A stretch of DNA of 47,960 bases from Lentisphaerota bacterium (GTDB taxonomy: Bacteria > Verrucomicrobiota > Lentisphaeria > Oligosphaerales > JABHEG01), in contig JABHEG010000275.1 of NCBI GenBank assembly GCA_018676675.1, positions 1 to 47,960 on the forward strand, read 5' to 3'. The first letter of the stretch is position 1. Every line of letters begins with the position of its first letter. The notes under the pieces are model-generated. The model ran no database searches. It had not been told where the DNA came from and saw nothing but the letters and a program-made list of their open reading frames with translations. This document shows, piece after piece, positions 36,535 through 44,384 of this stretch. Position numbers and translations under genes: made by a program.

Positions 36535-39294
36535 CTACTTCTCCTGCCCCGCGGTTCGGAACTCGACGCGGGAGAGGATGCGCAGCTGATGCACTGTGAA
36601 GCCGATCAGCATGAAGCCCAGCATCCACGCCATAGCCGTTGCCGACCCGAATTTGAGGAACGTGAACGCCTTGTACCAGATGTGCAGGCCCACCGTCTCC
36701 GTGTTGGCGCCGCCCCCCGTCATAACCAGGATGCTCCCGGTTGCCCCGTACCATGACCGGATGAAGACACCGACAAAGTTGATGATGATCAACGCCTTCA
36801 GCGTCGGGAACACGACAAACAGGATCTTGTCGATGAAGTTCGCGCCGTCGATGTCAGCGGCTTCGTAGTAGTCGTCAGGGATGCCTTTCAGGGCAGCCAG
36901 ATAGATCAGACAGCCGGGACCCATACCGGCCCACACCATGGGGATCACGCAGGACAGCATGGCTGTCTTAGGGTTACTGAGCCAGCGGTATGGCTCGGGC
37001 ACGGTGCTGAAGAGGCGTGATGGGATGAGGGAAAAACTCTCGACCAGAGTCTCACCGGCGCGGAAGAGGATCGGGGTTGCCAGGCCGGATGACGTCAGCA
37101 GGAGCATGACCCCCGCAACAGCAAAAGCCCAGGCGGCCAGGTACATCTCATGCAACCACAGGCGCCGCGTGAACGCGAGACATACAGCAAGAAAAAGCAG
37201 GCCGATAGCGATGTACCCCGCGGCCGGAATTCTGAGCAGAATGGCGTTCAGGGCGCCCCGTTCGCTGGGCTGGTAGAACTGCTTCCACAGAACCACCGTG
37301 ACCAAGCCGGTGATGACGGCTGGAAGGTAGTAGATCAGGCGGAAAAGCAGTTTTCCCCTCGGCACTTCCTGTAGGGCAATGGCCAGAATGATGGGAGGCA
37401 GAAAGGTGAGACCCAGCACGAAAAAGCTGTACCGGAGCGCATTCCAGACGGACATCCACCAATAGTTATCGAAGAGCAAATCGCCAAAGTTGTCGACCCC
37501 GACGAACGCAGACTTGCCGAGAAGACGGTAATCAAAGAAGGCCATGACGGAGCCGCGCATAAGTGGGATGTAGCGCCAGATCAGGATCGTCGTCACGGCC
37601 GGAACAAGCAAGGCATACGCCCACGCGTAACGCTTGAAGTCCCATGACTTCTTCTGTTGGCCTTGGACCAGCTCTTCGGGGGGTGGCGAGAAGACCTTGA
37701 AGATCTTCCGGAACACGAGCGTAAAGGTGATGGCAATGGCAACCAAAGCGATGACGGCGGAAAGACGACGCCAGAAGCGTTCCCTCGGGGAGATGATGCC
37801 GATCATTTCTTCATTAGCCCGGGCGCATGCATCCTCGAGCAGCCCGTGCAACACGTCCAGTCGCTTCTCCGGATCCTCCGGGAGTTGGTCGTTGACGGCG
37901 AGGTGTTCGGCGTCCTGAATCGGGAAGGTCATCAGGTTGTAGGCCAGGTTGCTGTTACGGCCATAGGGCTCGGGACGGCCTGTCTCGATCGCGATCTCGA
38001 AGGTCTCGGCCCATCCCTTTGGGGCCAGTCGCTCGATCTCCGGGTAGCCGAATCTGCGCAGGTATTTTGGGTTCACGAAACGCCCTAATCCCCCCTCAAC
38101 CATGATGCGCGTCTTGATCTCAGCCGCTTCCTCACAGTCGTAGAACCGCATGTACTCCCAGGCGGCGTCACGGACGGCGGGATCCTTGATCTCGGCGAAC
38201 AGCCCCATCATGCGGCTGTTCAGCTCTCCGCCACGTTTGCCTGTCGGCCCCAGAGGGACGGGCACCATGCCGGTGAGCTCCGGGTTGATCGTGGAGAAGA
38301 CCTTCTCGTCGATATAGGAGAGCAGCATCCCGATCTCGCCGCGTTCCCACTTGGCGTACCCACTCTCGCCCGCGTCCTTGCTGGAGAAACCCCGCCGAAG
38401 CTTGCCGGTCTCATCGACCCACTTCTCTGCGCTGAGACGCGTGTAGAAATCCAGTGCCATCGCTGCCTCACGACTGCCGAACGTACAACTCCACTGATCC
38501 GTTTCCTCCTCATAGGTCATGACATCGCCACCGGCGGACCACAGGAACGTGCACCAGTACCACGACTCGTGTTTGCCGCGGGCCAGCACAATGCCGAACA
38601 CCCCTGTCTCCGGATCCGTGATCCGACGGGCCGCATCGATCATGTTGTCCCATGTCCACTGGGCTGTGGGATAGGAAACGCCGTTCGAGTCAAACAGGTC
38701 TTTGCGGAAGAGCAGGACCTTGCCCAGCGCGCCGCCGTAGGGGAAGGCCCACACGCGCTTCGTGCCGTCGGGGCCCTTGCGCTTGATGACCGGCCAGATC
38801 TTGCGGTTGACGCGGAAGTCGAGCTCATCCTGCGTCATTTTGTCGATGTACTCATCGAGGGGATAAAGGAAGCTGTTCTGGATGTAGTTGTCGGACTTGC
38901 GGAAGTTGATGTACAGCACGTCGGGAGCCAGGCCACCCGCGATCGCCAACAGGTCGCTCTCCACGCCTTCGACTCGGATCCCTGATGCCTTGTGAAGCTC
39001 GACCTCGACGTTGTCCCAATCGTGGTTCCCGTATTTCTCCGGGTTTGCCCTGTAGGTTTCACGGTAGCGTTCGGCAAAGATCTGCGGAAAACGCGCGCGA
39101 AACGCGCGGACCCCTGCCACCTCAGCCCGGTTGTGTGTCGCCGGATTGCTCGGGTCCGGAAGACCGAAGACCTTGACGTGAATGATCGTCTTGCCGTCTC
39201 TGTTCTCGATATAACCGGCCCAGGGCCTCTGGGCTGAGCCAAGCAGAGCGAGAATGCCGGTCACGGCCAGCAATCGTGTCAAGCGAGGGTTCAT
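36535..39294 (-). CDS. Sugar-binding protein fused to a MalF-like ABC permease
   Basis: 919 residues. A signal peptide (1-26) is followed by a CUT1-type extracellular solute-binding domain (about 35-465), with family signatures LAPDVLYINF, FPYGGALGKVLLFRKDLFD and WSAGGDVMTYEEE. A membrane segment at 511-528 and a cytoplasmic linker lead to a MalF-like permease (about 556-910), with the EAA loop at 811-830 (EAADIDGANF). Within the permease, about 80-90 extra residues (about 690-770) with two hydrophobic stretches split the usual block joining GALNAILL to WLSNPKTAML. The fusion fixes one binding domain per transporter, as known for GlnPQ and OpuA but unusual for sugar systems. AAGGA lies 7 nt before the ATG. 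First gene of a three-gene operon; no ATPase gene is nearby. Confidence 0.92.
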   Translation of the reverse strand: MNPRLTRLLAVTGILALLGSAQRPWAGYIENRDGKTIIHVKVFGLPDPSNPATHNRAEVAGVRAFRARFPQIFAERYRETYRANPEKYGNHDWDNVEVELHKASGIRVEGVESDLLAIAGGLAPDVLYINFRKSDNYIQNSFLYPLDEYIDKMTQDELDFRVNRKIWPVIKRKGPDGTKRVWAFPYGGALGKVLLFRKDLFDSNGVSYPTAQWTWDNMIDAARRITDPETGVFGIVLARGKHESWYWCTFLWSAGGDVMTYEEETDQWSCTFGSREAAMALDFYTRLSAEKWVDETGKLRRGFSSKDAGESGYAKWERGEIGMLLSYIDEKVFSTINPELTGMVPVPLGPTGKRGGELNSRMMGLFAEIKDPAVRDAAWEYMRFYDCEEAAEIKTRIMVEGGLGRFVNPKYLRRFGYPEIERLAPKGWAETFEIAIETGRPEPYGRNSNLAYNLMTFPIQDAEHLAVNDQLPEDPEKRLDVLHGLLEDACARANEEMIGIISPRERFWRRLSAVIALVAIAITFTLVFRKIFKVFSPPPEELVQGQQKKSWDFKRYAWAYALLVPAVTTILIWRYIPLMRGSVMAFFDYRLLGKSAFVGVDNFGDLLFDNYWWMSVWNALRYSFFVLGLTFLPPIILAIALQEVPRGKLLFRLIYYLPAVITGLVTVVLWKQFYQPSERGALNAILLRIPAAGYIAIGLLFLAVCLAFTRRLWLHEMYLAAWAFAVAGVMLLLTSSGLATPILFRAGETLVESFSLIPSRLFSTVPEPYRWLSNPKTAMLSCVIPMVWAGMGPGCLIYLAALKGIPDDYYEAADIDGANFIDKILFVVFPTLKALIIINFVGVFIRSWYGATGSILVMTGGGANTETVGLHIWYKAFTFLKFGSATAMAWMLGFMLIGFTVHQLRILSRVEFRTAGQEK

Positions 39295-39415
39295 CAGCGG
39301 GTCCTTCGTCTGTGCGAACGCGGTGTATCACAGCTGGAAGTGTACCACGATCTGTGTGTTTCGTCGCGCGGCGGCGCGCGGACGAGCAATCGCAACCGGA
39401 CGGCCAGGCTGTAAT

Positions 39416-39554
39416 TTAGTGCTTGCACGGGAAGTCGGCGGTCGAGGGCGACACGCCCTCCAAAGGGGTACCGTGCACGATGTTCTCAGCCCGGAGGGCG
39501 GTCGCCCTCGACCGCTGAAATCCACCAAGACAGGCGTTCCCGTGCAGGCACTAA
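39416..39554. repeat. MITE-like palindromic element with terminal inverted repeats
   Basis: Terminal arms at 39416-39433 (TTAGTGCTTGCACGGGAA) and 39537-39554 are inverted with one mismatch. Inner arms at 39438-39461 and 39493-39515 (GCGGTCGAGGGCGAC start) are inverted with a single extra base. No open frame is contained. It sits in the 344-nt divergent gap (39295-39638) between the ABC operon and a sulfatase gene. The rest of that gap shows no box or gene that I can support. Confidence 0.8.
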
Positions 39555-39638
39555 CTTAGAAAGCGCTCGGAGGAAGCCCCGGACACAATAGTCCGTTCCT
39601 CGCTGCCCGGAAGCCGACACTCAAGCAGGAAAAGTAGA

Positions 39639-41225
39639 ATGCCGAACCGCCCGAACATCCTCCTCATTCTCAACGACGACATGGGCTACTCAGACCTCGG
39701 ATGCTACGGCGGTGAGGTCCTGACGCCGAATCTGGACACGTTGGCCGCAAACGGGCTGCGGTACACACAGTTCTACAACACGGCCCGCTGCTGCCCATCC
39801 CGCGTTTCGCTCCTGACCGGGCTGCATCCGCACCAGGCAGACGTCGGACACATGATGGACGATGACGACATCGAAGGCTACCTCGGCGACCTGAATGCTG
39901 ACACGGTGACCATCGCGGAAGCCCTCGGCGCAGGCGGATACCGCACCTACATGTCCGGCAAGTGGCATGTGACGCGGCACGTCGAGGCGAACGGTCCCAA
40001 ACATAACTGGCCATGCAACCGGGGATTTGACGACTTCTACGGCATCATCACCGGAGCCGCCAACTACTGGAACCCAAAGACGCTGACGCGGAACGATGAG
40101 CGCATCGAGCCCGAGCCCGGGCACTTCATCACGGATCGAATTTCCGAGGAAGCAGTTCGCCAGATCACGGAGCACTGCGCGACACACACGGGAGAGCCCT
40201 TCTTCCAGTACGTCGCCTACACCGCCCCTCACTGGCCACTGCACGCCCATCCCGAAGACATAGACAAATACTCGGGCCGGTTCGACGCCGGATGGGACAC
40301 CCTCCGAAAGGAACGCCTGGAGCGGATGGTGGCCATGGGAATCATCGACAGACAGTGGTTGCTTACCGACCGCGACCCGAATGTCCCGGCGTGGGAAGAC
40401 GTCAAGCACAAGGCCTGGGAAACACGACGCATGGAGGTGTACGCAGCCCAGATCGACCGCATGGATCAAGGCATTGGACGCATCACTCAGACGTTGAGAG
40501 ATAACGGACAGTGGGAAAACACCCTGATCGTCTTCCTGGCCGACAATGGCGCTTGCGCCGAAAGGATCGGGCCGAAGCTGGGCGAAGGCGCCCGACGTGG
40601 GACCATCCCCTACGCGACCGGCAGCACCAGCGATGGCCGCGATGTGTGCTTCGGCAACAATCCGGAGGTGATGCCCGGGACGGAGGACACGTACCAGAGT
40701 TGTGGCGTCCCATGGGCCAACGTGAGCAACACCCCGTTCCGGCTCTACAAACACTGGGTCCACGAAGGCGGCATCTCAACCCCGTTCATCGTCCACTGGC
40801 CGGCGGGCATCGAGGCCAGAAACGAATTCCGTGATCAACCCGCACAGCTCCCGGATGTGATGGCGACCTTCCTCGATGTGGCGGACACGCCCTATCCGTC
40901 ATCCCACCACGGTCACGCGATCAAGCCGCTGGAGGGCTTCAGTATGGCTCCAACCTTCGCGGATGCTCCACCAACACGCGACGGGCTCTACTGGGAACAC
41001 GAGGGGAACAAGGCTGTCCGGCGCGGACAATGGAAACTCGTCTGTCGACATCCGGGCGATTGGGAGCTTTACGATATGCTCGCCGACCGCAGCGAAATGC
41101 AGGATTTGGCCGCCTCAAAGCCTGAGCTTGTGGCTGAGCTGGGTGCCCTCCACGATGCCTGGGCCGCGCGCTGCGGAGTCGTGCCCTGGCAAGAACTCCA
41201 GCAACACCGCAAGAGCAGAAGGTGA
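39639..41225 (+). CDS. Arylsulfatase A-like sulfatase (formylglycine type, Cys51)
   Basis: 528 residues, starting MPNRPNILLILNDDMGYSDLG, so the metal-binding pair is Asp13-Asp14. The signature CCPSR at 51-55 is followed by VSLLTG, so Cys51 is the formylglycine precursor. FLADNGACAERIG (about 300-312) supplies the second metal site, and LYKHWVHEGGIS carries the conserved Lys and His near the sulfate. The pattern fits the AtsA-like S1_4-type group. There is no signal peptide, although similar enzymes can act in the cytoplasm on imported sugars. An AGGAAAAG ribosome site precedes the ATG. It is transcribed alone, away from the ABC operon, across a gap holding a MITE-like element. Confidence 0.93.
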   Translation: MPNRPNILLILNDDMGYSDLGCYGGEVLTPNLDTLAANGLRYTQFYNTARCCPSRVSLLTGLHPHQADVGHMMDDDDIEGYLGDLNADTVTIAEALGAGGYRTYMSGKWHVTRHVEANGPKHNWPCNRGFDDFYGIITGAANYWNPKTLTRNDERIEPEPGHFITDRISEEAVRQITEHCATHTGEPFFQYVAYTAPHWPLHAHPEDIDKYSGRFDAGWDTLRKERLERMVAMGIIDRQWLLTDRDPNVPAWEDVKHKAWETRRMEVYAAQIDRMDQGIGRITQTLRDNGQWENTLIVFLADNGACAERIGPKLGEGARRGTIPYATGSTSDGRDVCFGNNPEVMPGTEDTYQSCGVPWANVSNTPFRLYKHWVHEGGISTPFIVHWPAGIEARNEFRDQPAQLPDVMATFLDVADTPYPSSHHGHAIKPLEGFSMAPTFADAPPTRDGLYWEHEGNKAVRRGQWKLVCRHPGDWELYDMLADRSEMQDLAASKPELVAELGALHDAWAARCGVVPWQELQQHRKSRR

Positions 41226-41230
41226 GGCGC

Positions 41231-41420
41231 AATGTGGGAGGAGCCGTTGTGCTCCGACGGCCTTCAATGTGGGAGGAGCCGCTGTGCTCCGACAGCCCGG
41301 AAGATCGGCGGATGGCACCGCCTCCCACGTTGACTGCTTCCCGTGCCCCAATATGGGAGGAGCCGTTGTGCTCCGACTGAGCGGAAGATCAACGGATGGC
41401 ACCGACTCCCGGCACGTTGG
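41231..41420. repeat. Cluster of three direct repeat units ending in inverted AATGTGGGAGG arms
   Basis: Three units begin at 41231, 41266 and 41350 with AATGTGGGAGGAGCCG or a close variant, then TGTGCTCCGAC. Units 2 and 3 continue with GGAAGATC, CGGATGGCACCG and CCTCCCACGTT-like ends, the inverse of their start; unit 1 is truncated. They fill the 206-nt gap between convergent sulfatase genes. A fragment occurs at 28810-28829. Confidence 0.8.
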
Positions 41421-41431
41421 CCCGGCTATCT

Positions 41432-42922
41432 TTATTTCCGACTGCCCGGCCAGAGCCTGCCCTTCCACTTCTTCTGGAGAGGCTTCAGGTTGGGTCTGTC
41501 GGCGCCGGTGATGCTCCAGCGTTCGAGCTGCTTCACATCGAGCATGGGGGCTTCTTCGCCCTTGGCTGGGTCCGGCAGGAAGGCGGCGAGCTTCTGTTTG
41601 GCCGCTGCCCACTTCTCGTTGCCTGCCAGGTTCGTCCACTCGTTCGGGTCGTCGATATGGGAGTACAACTCCTCGGTGCCGTCGAAGTAGCGCGTGAAAC
41701 GCCACTGTTCGGTTCGGGCGGTGTAGTTGCCTCGGCCCCAGGTTGTGAGTGCCGGAGCGACGACCGGCGTGGAGGGATCCCTCAATTGCGGGACGAGGCT
41801 GGTCCCCTGCACGTCTGCCGGCGGAGTCAGACCGGCCAGGTCGGCGAGCGTCCGGTATACATGGATCAGGGAAACCGCTTCACTGCACACGCGGCCCCGC
41901 GTTGCGCCCTTTTCGCGTGTATCCCAGATGATGAATGGGACGCGGGTGGCTTCCTCCCAGAGCGAGAACTTCCGGAAACTGCGCTTCTCGCCCTGGTGAT
42001 AGCCATGGTCGGACCACAAAATGACAATCGTGTTCTCAGCGTAGGGGCTCGCAGTCAGGGCATCGAGGACACGCCCTACGTTGTAGTCTGCCCACGAGAT
42101 GCAGGCCAGATACGAACGACGCACGCGCTCCCAGGCCTCGTCGCTACGGAAGCGAAAGTCGTCGTTGATCTTGGCCAAGGCACGGCCTGCCCAGGGGATG
42201 TCGTCGTGATCGTTCATCTGGATTGCGGGTGGCTGAACCGGATCCGGATACAGTTCAAAGAAGCGTTTGGGGCAGACAAAGGGGAGGTGGGGCTTCACAA
42301 TCCCGACGGCGAGGAAGAACGGTTGCTCATGTGTCTTCCCGAGCACATCGATGCCGTAGGATGCGACCTTGTAGTCGGGATGCTCCGGGAGCGGGTTGCG
42401 CGTGGGGCAGAAGGCCATCTTCCTGGACGTGCCGATCTGGTAGCCGGCTTCAGGATCGTACTCCAACTTGTGCCATTCGGGCTTGTGGTAGTCGGTCCAC
42501 TCCTCAGGCCACCCTTTCGCCCCGTGATGTATCTTCCCGGCGCCGAAGGTCAGGTACCCGGACTCCTTGAGGAACTGCGGCAAGCTCCTGTGCTTTGCGC
42601 GAATGCTGTCCGGGACAGGTTTGTAGAAGGGATAGAGTCCCGTACTGGACGGTTCGAGCCCGAAAAGCAGTGCATTCCGACTCGGGGAACACCCGGGCGC
42701 AACGCAGTGGGCATTGGTGAAGTTCACACCGCGATCAGCCAAGGCATCCATCCGAGGTGTCACAGCCTGCGGATGGCCGCCGAGAAATCCGGTCCAGTCA
42801 TTCATATCATCGATGGCGATGAACAGAATATTGGGACGATCGACCCGGGGAGCGGTCGTCTGAGCGGAGGCCATCACCGGATAGAAGATCATGACTATCG
42901 CAGAAACCAGGAGTTGTCTCAT
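41432..42922 (-). CDS. Secreted iduronate-2-sulfatase-like sulfatase (Cys78)
   Basis: About 496 residues from the ATG at 42922, chosen because AAAGGA precedes it and a signal peptide follows (MRQLLVSAIVMIFYPVMASA). The N-terminal FIAIDDMNDWTGFLGGHP holds the metal-binding Asp38-Asp39 and is typical of the S1_7/iduronate-2-sulfatase-like group. The signature CSPSR lies at 78-82, with Cys78 as formylglycine precursor. LWSDHGYHQGEKRSFRK carries the second metal site and catalytic Lys. The C-terminus reads as the usual small domain (ELYSHIDDPNEWTNLAG). It follows the TIM-barrel gene by 26 nt and should be co-transcribed with it. The natural substrate is unknown, probably a sulfated glycan outside the cytoplasm. 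Confidence 0.93.
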   Translation of the reverse strand: MRQLLVSAIVMIFYPVMASAQTTAPRVDRPNILFIAIDDMNDWTGFLGGHPQAVTPRMDALADRGVNFTNAHCVAPGCSPSRNALLFGLEPSSTGLYPFYKPVPDSIRAKHRSLPQFLKESGYLTFGAGKIHHGAKGWPEEWTDYHKPEWHKLEYDPEAGYQIGTSRKMAFCPTRNPLPEHPDYKVASYGIDVLGKTHEQPFFLAVGIVKPHLPFVCPKRFFELYPDPVQPPAIQMNDHDDIPWAGRALAKINDDFRFRSDEAWERVRRSYLACISWADYNVGRVLDALTASPYAENTIVILWSDHGYHQGEKRSFRKFSLWEEATRVPFIIWDTREKGATRGRVCSEAVSLIHVYRTLADLAGLTPPADVQGTSLVPQLRDPSTPVVAPALTTWGRGNYTARTEQWRFTRYFDGTEELYSHIDDPNEWTNLAGNEKWAAAKQKLAAFLPDPAKGEEAPMLDVKQLERWSITGADRPNLKPLQKKWKGRLWPGSRK

Positions 42923-42948
42923 TGCTGTCCTTTCGTGTGGAGAGAGGA

Positions 42949-44064
42949 TCACCGCAAACCGAGCCCGAGGGTATTCCTGCAGTAGCTGAGGCTCTGCTCC
43001 AGATCCCATTTCTGCTGCCGTTGCTGCATTTCTTTGGACTTGGGGCCGACCGGTCGTCCGTTGGGCAGAGCGAACTTGCGCCCTCTCTTTGCCAGGGCCA
43101 CGAAGCGGGCGAACTCATTGGCCCGTACACGTGGGTACGGTGTCCACCAGTCGTCCTTCAGGTACTCCGCTTCGTGCTGCCAGGCGTAGCCGCAGGTCTC
43201 CAGGACGAACGGGCAATCTGGGCAGAGAGCCTGGAACCGGTCGAGGTAGATATTCCAGTCCACGACGCCTTGTCCCATGTTCACCCACATGACTGCCGCC
43301 CCGTTGTCCGTTTCCCACACTGCGCTGTCCCGCATACCGGTGGCGAGTGCATGTGGGCCGAGGATGGCGAGATTGGTCAACGGGTCTTCGAGTGTCCACG
43401 TTGCGTTCCCGGCGTCTATCGTGGCCCCGAAGACGTCCTTGCCGGCGGTTTCTATCAGTTCAGCCAGTTCCCAGGCCTGCAGGTCGCCGGCATGGTTCTC
43501 AATGGCAATCCGGACCCCGGCGTCCTGCGCTTCGCTGTGCACCGCTCGGCAGACCTTGACCGTTTCCTCGATGTGTGGGTAGATGCCTCCCGGGCCTTGT
43601 CGATCACGGCGCGTCCCAAGATAGCAGCGGGCCACCGTTGCTCCGACGGCTCGAGCCGTACGAATGAGCAGACGAAGATGGTCGGCAGCCGGGCCCAGGC
43701 GCTCCTGCTTGTAGCTCTTGGAGGTCGAGCAAATACTCCCCGTGCCAATCTGCAGTTCGAGTCCTCGCATCCGAGCCGATTCGCCCACCGCTGCGAGGGC
43801 CCCGTGTTCCAGGCTCTCGAACACGCCCAGTTCGGAGAGAAGGAGTGTGTCGACCCTCAATGAGGCCGCATACTCGATCAGTTGGGGGGCCTTCCAGTCA
43901 AAGGCCCGGATCGAGAAGTTGTCGAATCCGAGTCGAACCCCTCGTTTCCTGGCGTTGCTCACTGTCGGCTCAGCGCCGCTCCCGGGCAACGCAGTGGCGG
44001 CTCCGGCCGCGGCCATGCCGAGCAGGAAGCGACGTCGATCCCAACCGAATCCCGTTCCATTCAT
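42949..44064 (-). CDS. Tat-exported sugar isomerase/epimerase-like TIM-barrel protein (AP endonuclease 2 family)
   Basis: About 371 residues from the ATG at 44064, with GAGGA 7 nt upstream. The N-terminus contains a twin-arginine signal (WDRRRFLLGMAAAGAATALP), so the protein is exported folded, which suits a metal-bound barrel. The body matches the xylose-isomerase-like/AP-endonuclase-2 superfamily: ELQIGTGSICSTS, VRIAIENHAGDL with the metal-ligand Glu, and FGATIDAGNATW with the ligand Asp. The gene precedes the iduronate-sulfatase-like gene by 26 nt. Tat-dependent members of this family are frequent beside sulfatases in PVC genomes, but the reaction is not known. A palindromic element lies 15 nt upstream of the start. 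Confidence 0.85.
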   Translation of the reverse strand: MNGTGFGWDRRRFLLGMAAAGAATALPGSGAEPTVSNARKRGVRLGFDNFSIRAFDWKAPQLIEYAASLRVDTLLLSELGVFESLEHGALAAVGESARMRGLELQIGTGSICSTSKSYKQERLGPAADHLRLLIRTARAVGATVARCYLGTRRDRQGPGGIYPHIEETVKVCRAVHSEAQDAGVRIAIENHAGDLQAWELAELIETAGKDVFGATIDAGNATWTLEDPLTNLAILGPHALATGMRDSAVWETDNGAAVMWVNMGQGVVDWNIYLDRFQALCPDCPFVLETCGYAWQHEAEYLKDDWWTPYPRVRANEFARFVALAKRGRKFALPNGRPVGPKSKEMQQRQQKWDLEQSLSYCRNTLGLGLR

Positions 44065-44078
44065 AGACGTGTCCTCAT

Positions 44079-44210
44079 GTGTAACTTCGCGCCATTTGAG
44101 CACCGGTCAGTCGCCGTCCGGAGGCCGCCTCCCACACTGAGTCGGGCGCCCCCAAAGTGGGAGGCGGCCCCCGGACGGCGACCGGTCTGGCCCCCCGACG
44201 GAAGTTACAC
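44079..44210. repeat. Palindromic element with 10-bp terminal inverted repeats
   Basis: GTGTAACTTC at 44079-44088 is inverted as GAAGTTACAC at 44201-44210. Inside, CCGGTC-TCGCCGTCCGG-GGCCGCCTCCCAC (44103-44135) is inverted at about 44157-44187 with small differences. It lies in the 320-nt divergent gap (44065-44384), close to the ribosome site of the Tat-exported protein gene. The rest of the gap shows no supported feature. Confidence 0.75.
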
Positions 44211-44384
44211 TCTCCGATATGAGCGACAGAACAAGTGGCGAAAGCCAGGCTCGTGTATGACCACGCTGCCGCCGGGCAAAGGAGGGCCGTGATACTATAC
44301 GTCCGGATCGACACAGGAAAGCACCACGCTTGCAGCCAAGCCGGCTCCCCGCTAACTTGAGATGCTCCGGAAGGAAGTCTGCAA

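Noticed and set aside
41231..41420. A possible CRISPR array, because repeats recur here
   Set aside because: Units are few, uneven in length, themselves palindromic, and there are no spacers or cas genes.
41396..42985. A 529-codon plus-strand open frame opposite the iduronate-sulfatase-like gene
   Set aside because: Same reasoning: it mirrors the true gene's codons and has no recognisable features.
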